Positions 5,958 through 11,955 of a stretch of 11,955 nt of DNA are shown here, piece by piece (within the stretch, counting starts at the first letter, position 1; every line of letters begins with the position of its first letter). This DNA is from Deltaproteobacteria bacterium. Its GTDB lineage: Bacteria; Desulfobacterota; Desulfovibrionia; Desulfovibrionales; Desulfovibrionaceae. The translations under genes were made by a program, and so were the position numbers. The notes under the pieces were generated by a model. That model made no database searches and was not told where the DNA came from. It saw nothing but the letters and a program-made list of their open reading frames with translations. The stretch is taken from positions 1-11,955 of the forward strand of contig JAJBSY010000394.1 in assembly GCA_020861205.1 (NCBI GenBank), read 5' to 3'.

Positions 5958-6521
5958 ATGAAATATCCTTTGCAAATCAGCCTGTGCGGCTTCGGCGGCC
6001 AGGGCATCGTCCTGTCCTCGGTCATCCTCGGCACGGCGGTCGTGACCAAGGGCGGCCTCTACGCCGTCCAGACCCAGTCCTACGGTTCCGAAGCGCGCGG
6101 CGGCCAGTGCCAGGCCGAGCTAATCGTGGACGAGCGGCCGGTGGCATCCCCGGTTTCCGACGATAAGGACATCCTGGTCTGCATGTTCCAGGACGCGTAC
6201 AACCGCTATGTCCCGACCGTGAAGAAGGACGGTATGCTGGTCATCGACCCCGACCTGGTGACCAACCCGGACAGGAACATCGCGTGCACCTACGCGGTGC
6301 CGGCGACGGAAATGGCCGTCGAACTCGGCAACCGCATGGCCGCCAACATGGTCATGCTGGGATTCCTGTCCGAATCCACCGGGATCCTGAAGCTCGACGA
6401 CCTGAAAGACGTGGTCGCCGACCATGTCAGCGAACGGTTCCGCGAACTCAACATGAAGGCCATTGACGCCGGCGCGGGCTTCGCCAAGGATAACGGCTTC
6501 TACCGCAGACAGGCCGGGTGA
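5958..6521 (+). CDS. korC: 2-oxoacid:ferredoxin oxidoreductase, gamma subunit
   Basis: Gamma subunit (187 residues), the domain III part of the oxidoreductase, which helps bind CoA and completes the complex. Typical motifs are CGFGGQGIVLSS (residues 10-21), QSYGSEARGGQCQAE (40-54) and the late NRMAANMVMLGFL (125-137). It begins at ATG 5958 with AAGGAG right after the korB stop; a longer in-frame reading from 5907 overlaps korB and lacks family resemblance. The stop TGA is five bases before the SucC-like ATG. A separate delta ferredoxin subunit is not adjacent, but a 2[4Fe-4S] ferredoxin gene follows two genes later and could fill this role. Confidence 0.94.
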   Translation: MKYPLQISLCGFGGQGIVLSSVILGTAVVTKGGLYAVQTQSYGSEARGGQCQAELIVDERPVASPVSDDKDILVCMFQDAYNRYVPTVKKDGMLVIDPDLVTNPDRNIACTYAVPATEMAVELGNRMAANMVMLGFLSESTGILKLDDLKDVVADHVSERFRELNMKAIDAGAGFAKDNGFYRRQAG

Positions 6522-6526
6522 CCGCC

Positions 6527-7681
6527 ATGGATCTCTTCGAATTTGAGGGTAAAGAGCGCCTGCGCGAGGCGGGAATTCCCACGCCCGGCAGCGCCATGGT
6601 GTATGAAGCCGGAGGCGCCGCGCCGCTGCCGTACCCCTTCGTGCTGAAGGCGCAGGCGCTTGTCGGCGGGCGCGGCAAGGCCGGGGGCATCAAGGTCTGC
6701 GGCGATGACGCCGAATTCGCCCGGAACGCGTCCGCGATACTGGGCATGGATATCAAGGGGCACACGGTCCACGGCCTGATGGCCGAGGAAATGGCCAAGC
6801 CGGAACACGAGCTGTACCTGTCCGTTTCGCTGAACGGCGAAGGCGGCAAACCCCTTCTCATCGCGAGTCCCATGGGCGGCATGGACATCGAGCAGGTAGC
6901 CAGGGAGCGGCCGGACAAGCTTCTCACGCTGACCGTCGATCCGTTCACGGGCATCCATGCCTACCAGTATAAAATGCTCGCCGAGCTGCTGCCCATGGCG
7001 GAAGCGGAAGACCTCATCGCCACGGTGGACAAGGTCTACGCGGCCATGAAGGCGTTGAACGCCACCCTGATCGAAATAAACCCGCTCGGCGTGGTGAACG
7101 GCAAACTGGTCGCGCTGGACGCCAAGGTCGCGCTGGACGACGACGCGGCGCGGCTCAACGAGGGCCTGATCGCGAAAATCAAGGCGGGGCGCGAAAAGCT
7201 GCGCGGCTACAGCGAGCCGGAACGGGAGAACAACACCATCACCTTCGTGCCGCTATGCGGCGACGTCGGCCTCATCAGCGACGGCGCCGGGACCGGGATG
7301 CTGGCCCTGGATCTTGTCGGCGACGCCGGGGGCACGGTCGCGAGTTTTTGCGAGCTGGGCGGGATCACCACCGCGGACACCATGTACCGGGCCATGGAAA
7401 AAACGCGGGCTCCGGGCAATACCGGGCAGAGCCAGCTTATCGTTCTCAGCGGCGGCTTCAACCGCATGGACGACATGGCGAACGGCATCACGCGCTACAT
7501 GCGCGAGCACGCGGTTACCGTACCCGTGTTCACCCGCATGTGCGGCACCATGGAAGAAGAAGGCTTCGCCATCATGAAGGCGCACGGGCTGCAATACCAC
7601 ACCGACTTGATGGAAACCGTGCGCCTGTGCGTTGCCGCGGCGCGCGCCCCGTCCGGAGACGCGTTTGGGGAGGGCAGGTAA
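6527..7681 (+). CDS. Divergent succinyl-CoA synthetase-like beta subunit (NDP-forming acyl-CoA ligase)
   Basis: ATP-grasp subunit (384 residues) of an acyl-CoA synthetase (NDP-forming) that turns acyl-CoA, phosphate and NDP into acid, CoA and NTP. Family features: N-terminus MDLFEFEGKERL matching MNLHEYQAKQL of SucC, KAQALVGGRGKAGG (residues 41-54), EINPLG (183-188), LDAK (197-200), and GDVGLISDGAGTGM (245-258). Conserved SucC segments are altered: DGAGTGMLALDLV for NGAGLAMATMDIV, CELGGITT (275-282) for LDVGGGA, SGGFNRMDD (308-316) for FGGIVRCD, and RMCGTMEEEG (337-346) for RLEGNNAELG. The last two lie in the carboxylate/CoA half, so the acid released may not be succinate. ATG 6527 is chosen by homology; a GTG at 6518 overlapping the korC stop is the alternative. 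Symbol left blank because sucC would imply a specificity not shown. Confidence 0.88.
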   Translation: MDLFEFEGKERLREAGIPTPGSAMVYEAGGAAPLPYPFVLKAQALVGGRGKAGGIKVCGDDAEFARNASAILGMDIKGHTVHGLMAEEMAKPEHELYLSVSLNGEGGKPLLIASPMGGMDIEQVARERPDKLLTLTVDPFTGIHAYQYKMLAELLPMAEAEDLIATVDKVYAAMKALNATLIEINPLGVVNGKLVALDAKVALDDDAARLNEGLIAKIKAGREKLRGYSEPERENNTITFVPLCGDVGLISDGAGTGMLALDLVGDAGGTVASFCELGGITTADTMYRAMEKTRAPGNTGQSQLIVLSGGFNRMDDMANGITRYMREHAVTVPVFTRMCGTMEEEGFAIMKAHGLQYHTDLMETVRLCVAAARAPSGDAFGEGR

Positions 7682-7682
7682 A

Positions 7683-8549
7683 ATGGCCATACTTATCAAT
7701 AAGGATACGCGCGTCCTCGTGCAGGGCATCACCGGCAAATCCGGCCTGTTGCAGACAACCGTCATGCAGGAGGCGGGCACCCGGATCGTCGCGGGCGTAA
7801 CGCCGGGCAAGGGCGGCCAGGTCGCCGTCGGCGTCCCGGTTTACAACTTCGTGGCCGAAGCCAGGGCCGAACACGATTTTGACGCCGTCATCAGCTTCGT
7901 GCCGCCGCTCGGCGCGCGCGATTCGAGCATCGAGGCCATCGACGCGGGAATCAGCCTGCTGGTCCTGACGACGGAAGGCATCCCCAGGCGGCATGTGGCG
8001 GAAATCGTGGCCTATGCGAAAAGCAGGGGGACGCATCTTGTCGGACCCGGCTGCGCGGGCCTCATCGCGCCGGGCATCTGCAAGGTCGGGTCGCACCCCA
8101 CCCGTTTTTTCATGCCGGGCCGCGTGGGGGTCGTCTCCAAAAGCGGCGCCCTGAGCTATGAAATCGGCAAGACGCTCAGCGATGCGGGCATCGGCCAGTC
8201 CACGGTGGCGGCCATCGGCGGGGGCCCGGTTTGGGGCTTCACCCAGCGTGACGCCGCGGCCTTGTTCCAGGAAGACCCGGATACGGATGTCATCGTTCTT
8301 TTGGGCGAAATCGGCGGCAACCTGGAAGAGACGGCCGCCGCGTACATCAAGGCGCGCGTGACCAAGCCCGTTGTCGCCCTGATAGTCGGGCGCAACGCGC
8401 CGGAGGGCAAATCCCTCGGCCATGCCGGGGCCATCGTCAACGGAGACGCGGGAACGGCGGAAACGAAAATCAAGGCGCTCACGGACGCGGGCGCGACGGT
8501 GGTCGCCAACCCCGCCCAACTGTGCGCGGAAGTCAAAAAACACCTGTAA
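7683..8549 (+). CDS. Divergent succinyl-CoA synthetase-like alpha subunit
   Basis: CoA-binding and phosphohistidine subunit, 288 residues, partner of the preceding beta subunit. The Rossmann motif VQGITGKSG is at residues 13-21, TPGKGG at 40-45, VPVYNFVAEA at 51-60, TTEGIP at 96-101, GPGCAGLIAPG at 121-131, VSKSGALSYE at 151-160, LLGEIGGNLEE at 206-216 and GKSLGHAGAIV at 242-252. H247 is the phosphorylated histidine and E209 lies in the GEIGG loop that stabilises it, so the catalytic core is intact. The usual GGDPxxGT is GGGPVWGF here (179-186), losing the Asp, and GPNCPG is GPGCAG. These changes parallel those in the beta subunit and suggest a shifted substrate. The start is ATG 7683, one base after the previous stop, with GGAGGG upstream; an in-frame extension to 7632 is not family-like. 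Confidence 0.9.
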   Translation: MAILINKDTRVLVQGITGKSGLLQTTVMQEAGTRIVAGVTPGKGGQVAVGVPVYNFVAEARAEHDFDAVISFVPPLGARDSSIEAIDAGISLLVLTTEGIPRRHVAEIVAYAKSRGTHLVGPGCAGLIAPGICKVGSHPTRFFMPGRVGVVSKSGALSYEIGKTLSDAGIGQSTVAAIGGGPVWGFTQRDAAALFQEDPDTDVIVLLGEIGGNLEETAAAYIKARVTKPVVALIVGRNAPEGKSLGHAGAIVNGDAGTAETKIKALTDAGATVVANPAQLCAEVKKHL

Positions 8550-8560
8550 AGGAGCCGGTC

Positions 8561-8764
8561 ATGTCGGTATATATAGACGAGAACCTCTGCAAGAGCTGCA
8601 AGATGTGCGTCAAGTTCTGTCCCAAAGATGTCTTCGCGCTGAGCGGCAAGGTGAACAACAAAGGGTACGAATACATGGCGGCCGTAAGGGAAGCGGACTG
8701 CATAGCGTGCAGGCTGTGCGAAAAGACCTGTCCGGATCTCGCCATTTACGTGGAAAAAGATTGA
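8561..8764 (+). CDS. 2[4Fe-4S] ferredoxin (possible oxidoreductase delta subunit)
   Basis: A 67-residue bacterial-type ferredoxin with two complete cluster motifs, CKSCKMCVKFCP (C10, C13, C16, C20) and CIACRLCEKTCP (C47, C50, C53, C57). It should bind two [4Fe-4S] clusters. The 26-residue spacer between motifs is longer than in clostridial ferredoxin and matches KorD/VorC-type subunits. AAGGAG begins at the last base of the previous stop and lies six bases before ATG 8561. As the last tightly coupled gene, it is likely the electron acceptor or fourth subunit of the KorABC complex encoded upstream. Whether it stays bound as delta subunit or diffuses cannot be told from sequence. Confidence 0.93.
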   Translation: MSVYIDENLCKSCKMCVKFCPKDVFALSGKVNNKGYEYMAAVREADCIACRLCEKTCPDLAIYVEKD

Positions 8765-8869
8765 CGCGGCCGGTCCCGGGCTTCGCCGAACCCATGATCC
8801 CGAGTTTCCGGCCGTGCGCCGTGGAGTACGCGGGCGGCGCCGTAAAACTGTAACGAGTGGAGAATTGCC

Positions 8870-10054
8870 ATGATCAGTGAACGGATTAAACGGATGACGC
8901 CTTCGGCCACCATCGAACTCGAAGGCACGGTGGCCGAACTGGAGGCCCAGGGCGTGCACGTGATCGGCCTGAACGCCGGCGAGCCGGATTTCGCGACGCC
9001 CGATAACATCCAGGCCGCCTGCGAACGGGCCATCGCGGCGGGCAAGACCAAGTATATTTCCGTCACGGGCATCGCGGAACTCAAAAAGGCCATCTGCGAC
9101 AAGCTCCTGCGTGACAACAACGTCGCCTACGATCCCGCCCGGATCGTTGTCTCAACCGGCGCGAAACAGGCGCTGGGCAACGCCGTCATGGCCATATGCA
9201 ACCCCGGGGACGAGGTCATCATCCCCTCTCCCTGCTGGGTCAGCTACGTGGAGATGGTGAAGCTGGCCGACGGGGTGCCCGTGATCGTGCCAACCGACCC
9301 GGAGACGTTCCAGCTTGATATCGCCGCCATCGAAAAAGCCGTTACGCCCAAGACCCGCGCCGTCATGATCAACACGCCCAACAACCCCACGGGCGCGGTC
9401 TACACCCGCGAAAGCCTGCAAAGACTTGGCGAGCTGGCCATAAAGCACGACTTTTACATCATCTCCGATGAGGTCTATGAAAAACTGATATACGAAGGCG
9501 AACACGTGTGCGTGGCCTCCCTGTCCAAGGAAATTTACGAGCGCACCATCGTGGTCAACGGGTTTTCCAAGGCCTTCGCCATGACCGGCTGGCGTATCGG
9601 CTACAGCGCCTCCCCCCGTGACGTGGCCCGCGCCATGGCGTCGTTGCAGGGGCACACCACCTCCAACAGCACCACCTTCGTGCAATGGGCGGCGGTTGAA
9701 GCGCTGACCGGCGGCGAGGACACCATCGTCGCCATGCGCAAGGAGTTCGACGAACGGCGGAAATACCTGCTGCAACGCCTACGCGCCATGAAGGGTGTCA
9801 CCTGCCCGGAAGCCAAGGGCGCGTTCTACCTTCTGCCGGATGTCAGTTTTTACTACGGGAAAAAAGCGGACGGCGCGGTCATCAAGGATTCCTTCGATTT
9901 CTGCAAGTACCTGCTGGACGACGCGCGCCTGGCGGTTGTTCCCGGCGCAGCCTTCGAGGCGCCCAAGACCATCCGCATCGCGTATTCCAATTCCCTTGCA
10001 AACATCACGGAAGGCATGGACCGCATGGAAAAGGCCCTGGCCAAACTGCACTAA
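8870..10054 (+). CDS. PLP-dependent class I aminotransferase (aspartate aminotransferase-like)
   Basis: Fold-type I aminotransferase of 394 residues, normal length, cytosolic. Landmarks: LNAGEPDF (residues 34-41), STGAKQAL (95-102), NTPNNPTGAVY (168-178, with N171), IISDEVYEKL (197-206, D200 and Y203 contact PLP), NGFSKAFAMTGWRIGY (230-245, K234 forms the Schiff base) and IRIAYS (368-373, R369 binds the substrate carboxylate). The pattern is that of the subgroup I-gamma enzymes typified by Thermus AspC, which accept aspartate, aromatic or other amino acids; specificity is not readable. GGAG lies seven bases before ATG 8870. A 105-base gap separates it from the ferredoxin gene; the gap contains CGGCCGG facing CCGGCCG but no U-tract, so readthrough is likely. 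In context it would supply the 2-oxoacid used by KorABC. Confidence 0.93.
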   Translation: MISERIKRMTPSATIELEGTVAELEAQGVHVIGLNAGEPDFATPDNIQAACERAIAAGKTKYISVTGIAELKKAICDKLLRDNNVAYDPARIVVSTGAKQALGNAVMAICNPGDEVIIPSPCWVSYVEMVKLADGVPVIVPTDPETFQLDIAAIEKAVTPKTRAVMINTPNNPTGAVYTRESLQRLGELAIKHDFYIISDEVYEKLIYEGEHVCVASLSKEIYERTIVVNGFSKAFAMTGWRIGYSASPRDVARAMASLQGHTTSNSTTFVQWAAVEALTGGEDTIVAMRKEFDERRKYLLQRLRAMKGVTCPEAKGAFYLLPDVSFYYGKKADGAVIKDSFDFCKYLLDDARLAVVPGAAFEAPKTIRIAYSNSLANITEGMDRMEKALAKLH

Positions 10055-10163
10055 CCTCCGGCCGGGCATTTCATGGTGCGCGGAGGATGCGCCTTTGCGC
10101 CAAGCCGAACCGGGGAGGCGGTTTTGAACCGTTTCGCGCGGCATACTACAATGAGGGATATTC

Positions 10164-11132
10164 ATGAGCGAGAAAGCGAAAAAAGGCTGCGAAGTGCTGC
10201 TGCTTACCTGCGCCGAAGCCAAGCCCGGGGAAAAAGTGCTCGTCATCACGGACGACAAGAGTTTTGCCATCGGCAATATCATGTATGATTGCGCCAAAGC
10301 GTATACCGACACAACACTCATATGCACGGAACCGCGCGCGACGCACGGCTCCGCCCCCACGGACGCCGTGGCGGCGGCCATGAAAAGCGCGGACGTCATT
10401 TTCTCCGCGACCACCTTCTCCTTGTTCAATACGACGGCCCGGATCGAGGCCTGCAAGGCGGGGGCGCGCTTCGTGAACATGGCCGATTACTCGGTCGCCA
10501 TGCTGGAAGCGGGCTGCCTGTTCGTGGATTTCGCCCGAACCCGCTCCCTGGTGGAAGCGACCGCCGCCCGGATTACCGGCAAGGTTTGCACCATCACCAC
10601 GCCCGCCGGAACGAACCTTACCGCCAGCATCGAAGGCCGTAAGGCGGTCAGCGGGTTCGGCATGGCCAACAAGCCGGGCATGGCCGCGTCTCCGCCGGAT
10701 ATCGAAACGGCGGTCGGCCCCACGGACGGCGGGGCCGACGGCGTGCTGGTCATCGACGGGAGCATCCCGCTGCCGGGACTGGGCGTCCTGAAGGAACCCG
10801 TCCGGATTCGCGTGGAAAAAGGATGCATCGCGGATATCGCCGGTGGGGCGGAAGCGAAGCTACTGGACGAAAGCCTGAAGGCCATGAACGATCCCCGGGT
10901 TTACCGGGTGGGAGAAATAGGCTTCGGCATGAACACGGGCGCGGGGATCAGCGGCCGGATGCTGGAAGACGAGGGCGTCTACGGCACCCTGCATATCGGG
11001 ATAGGCAACAACCTCTCGTACGGCGGCACCAATGACACTCCGATCCATATAGACCTTATCATGAAATCGCCGACCTATACCGTTGACGGGCGCGTCGTCT
11101 GCAAGGACGGCGAGTATACGGACAGCGAGTGA
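10164..11132 (+). CDS. M29-like metallo-aminopeptidase family protein
   Basis: A 322-residue protein of the thermophilic-aminopeptidase (M29)/NicX-like superfamily: metal-dependent enzymes that include leucyl aminopeptidases and ring-opening 2,5-dihydroxypyridine dioxygenases. The C-terminal half has the signature ADGVLVIDGSI (residues 191-201), VGEIGFGMNTGA (249-260), GTLHIGIGNN (274-283), GGTNDTPIHIDLIM (287-300) and VDGRVVCKDGEY (307-318). Likely metal ligands are E251, H277, H295 and D297; E181 in SPPDIETAVGP may replace the Glu of the usual FPxGE motif. The N-terminal half (PGEKVLVITDD, ADVIFSATTFSLFNTTAR) fits the family's alpha/beta domain. It is shorter than Thermus aminopeptidase T (about 400 residues). 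GAGGG precedes ATG 10164, 109 bases after the aminotransferase. As part of the operon it may release the amino acid fed to the aminotransferase, but a non-peptidase hydrolytic or dioxygenase role is equally open. Confidence 0.85.
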   Translation: MSEKAKKGCEVLLLTCAEAKPGEKVLVITDDKSFAIGNIMYDCAKAYTDTTLICTEPRATHGSAPTDAVAAAMKSADVIFSATTFSLFNTTARIEACKAGARFVNMADYSVAMLEAGCLFVDFARTRSLVEATAARITGKVCTITTPAGTNLTASIEGRKAVSGFGMANKPGMAASPPDIETAVGPTDGGADGVLVIDGSIPLPGLGVLKEPVRIRVEKGCIADIAGGAEAKLLDESLKAMNDPRVYRVGEIGFGMNTGAGISGRMLEDEGVYGTLHIGIGNNLSYGGTNDTPIHIDLIMKSPTYTVDGRVVCKDGEYTDSE

Positions 11133-11352
11133 CGCGGCCGGCACGGAAGCGCCATGTCGCTCCGCCCCGTGACGGGACCTCCACGCGTCAGGGAAAGGGG
11201 TGCCGCGTATCGTTTGAGCCGGTCGCGAGCGGACTCCGGGTTCTTCGCGGGTTGGCGGTTGGCTTTGGCAGAGTCACGCGCGGAAGGAAGAACCAGAAAG
11301 GGTTGATAAACCGGAGGATCCGTAGTTGCCGCAAAGAATAGACTGTCGATAG

Positions 11353-11381
11353 TTGACGCTCTAAGACGACTGTGGTACTTT
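11353..11381 (+). promoter_or_regulatory. Candidate sigma-70-type promoter
   Basis: TTGACG (11353-11358) and TACTTT (11376-11381) are separated by exactly 17 bases. The -35 matches five of six consensus bases, the -10 only three. If used, it would leave an untranslated leader of over 400 bases before the transporter gene, or serve an unseen small RNA. Confidence 0.3.
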
Positions 11382-11623
11382 TTTCCCATCCGGTACGGTC
11401 ATAAACCGAGCCGCTGCCGGACAGCCTTTCCGTATCACGTTCCGGATTCAAGGGTTACCCGGGCCTCCAATGCCCTGTTCCACCAAAGCGGCTGGACGAT
11501 GCCGCCACACTGTCTTTCGTCGATCCTTTGCGGAGATCGCGTGGTCCGGTTTTTTACAGAACACATCCCTTGGCCGACGCGATATCGCAACAGGGATGAT
11601 GATTACGGCGCCCACAACCTCTC

Positions 11624-11635
11624 ATGGTATACCAT
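11624..11635. promoter_or_regulatory. GntR (FadR/UxuR-type) operator-like palindrome
   Basis: ATGGTATACCAT is a perfect 12-base palindrome. Its core TGGTATACCA matches the half-site layout of FadR-subfamily GntR regulators, especially UxuR/ExuR-type sites (TTGGTATACCAA, from established knowledge). The next bases form TATGAT (11635-11640), a 5-of-6 match to a -10 box, overlapping the palindrome by one base, the arrangement expected for repression. No good -35 lies at 16-18 bases. It stands 184 bases before the TRAP permease start and probably controls it. Confidence 0.5.
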
Positions 11636-11819
11636 ATGATGGTCGGCACGGGACGGGTGAAACAAATTTCTCACAACAGGCTGCGGGGCCGGGTCGGTCA
11701 GGTCACGGAATACAGCCCGGCCACGAATGGATGAAAGCTCCCGTGCATTTATCGGGCGGCTATAAAAAACGTTTCCTGCTCCGCGCGGGTTATGGACTGC
11801 AGCATTGAAGGAAGTGCCC

Positions 11820-11955
11820 ATGAAGAAAATCGTATCGGTCCTGGATAGCGTTCTGGCTTTGGCGAACAGCCTTTCGGCCCTGTGCATCTTCGGGATGGCG
11901 GCCCTCGTTCTGGCGGAGATTGTCGCCCGGTCGGCCTTTAATTACAGCATCAAGC
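11820..11955 (+). CDS. TRAP transporter small permease (DctQ family), 5' part
   Basis: First 45 codons of a gene cut by the window edge. After a short basic start (MKKIVSVLDS) comes one hydrophobic helix (about residues 11-36) ending in LAEIVARSAFNYSI, the conserved first-helix motif of DctQ small subunits (usually VLAEVxxRYxFNxSI). DctQ pairs with the large permease DctM and a periplasmic DctP binding protein to import carboxylates or other small anions with Na+ or H+. GAAGGAAG lies five bases before the ATG. Here dctQ comes first; no dctP gene precedes it, so dctP and dctM should follow outside the window. The substrate may relate to the operon upstream or to a uronate-type compound suggested by the operator; neither can be settled here. 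Confidence 0.85.
   Translation, partial: MKKIVSVLDSVLALANSLSALCIFGMAALVLAEIVARSAFNYSIK

Larger units (their letters stand above)
11133..11819. other. Long spacer before the TRAP transporter gene
   Basis: No convincing gene is seen in these 687 bases: the open frames are short, biased to Arg/Ser/Pro and lack ribosome sites. It holds a TGACGCG/CGCGTCA inverted repeat around the end of the aminopeptidase gene (11130-11136 with 11184-11190), an 8-bp inverted repeat GGTTCTTC/GAAGAACC (11239-11246 with 11287-11294), a promoter-like TTGACG/TACTTT pair near 11353 and an operator-like palindrome at 11624. No intrinsic terminator with a U-tract closes the upstream operon. Confidence 0.6.

Noticed and set aside
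4835..6049. Open minus-strand frame of 404 codons opposite korA/korB
   Set aside because: Crosses two real gene boundaries and has no recognisable domain; shadow frame.
6518..6526. GTG start for the SucC-like gene overlapping the korC stop
   Set aside because: The ATG at 6527 aligns exactly with the MNLHEYQAK start of SucC proteins; the GTG would add three residues outside the homology, though it cannot be excluded.
8765..8869. Terminator between the ferredoxin and aminotransferase genes
   Set aside because: CGGCCGG can face CCGGCCG but the loop is long and no U-tract follows; cotranscription seems more likely.
11470..11808. Plus-strand open frame of 112 codons before the TRAP gene
   Set aside because: No ribosome site, no family resemblance, and it spans the operator-like palindrome and the expected leader.

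Overview
The window looks like chromosomal DNA of an anaerobic, GC-rich bacterium, most probably a sulfate-reducing or related member of the Desulfovibrionaceae. The clues are a short SufB/SufD-type Fe-S assembly protein, a ferredoxin-linked 2-oxoacid oxidoreductase, an added 2[4Fe-4S] ferredoxin, a TRAP transporter, and codon use strongly biased to G/C in third position. The assignment rests on protein resemblance only.

Left part (1-3548): the 3' end of a SufB/SufD-family gene converges on a small minus-strand gene (SinR-like, TTG start), and the two share a bidirectional terminator. A spacer of about 390 bases with an inverted-repeat element separates that small gene from thiM (hydroxyethylthiazole kinase, thiamine salvage). 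thiM converges on two minus-strand genes: an alpha/beta hydrolase and, upstream of it, a 74-residue BFD-like [2Fe-2S] protein. A second, degraded copy of the repeat element lies in the divergent spacer before the main operon.

Central part (3981-11132): eight collinear plus-strand genes. They are 2-oxoacid:ferredoxin oxidoreductase alpha, beta and gamma subunits, an ADP/GDP-forming acyl-CoA synthetase pair (SucC-like and SucD-like), a 2[4Fe-4S] ferredoxin, a class I aminotransferase and an M29-like metallo-aminopeptidase. The first six are tightly coupled (overlaps or gaps of at most 13 bases); the last two follow gaps of about 105-109 bases. Read as a pathway: a peptide or amino-acid derivative is trimmed, the amino acid is transaminated to a 2-oxoacid, the 2-oxoacid is decarboxylated to an acyl-CoA with electrons passed to the neighbouring ferredoxin, and the acyl-CoA is cleaved with NTP formation. 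Several usually conserved active-site segments of the oxidoreductase alpha subunit and of both synthetase subunits are changed, so the substrate may not be 2-oxoglutarate/succinyl-CoA.

Right part (11133-11955): a spacer of nearly 690 bases holding a perfect 12-base palindrome of the GntR/FadR-UxuR operator type overlapping a -10-like hexamer, then the first 45 codons of a TRAP transporter small permease (DctQ family), cut by the window edge.
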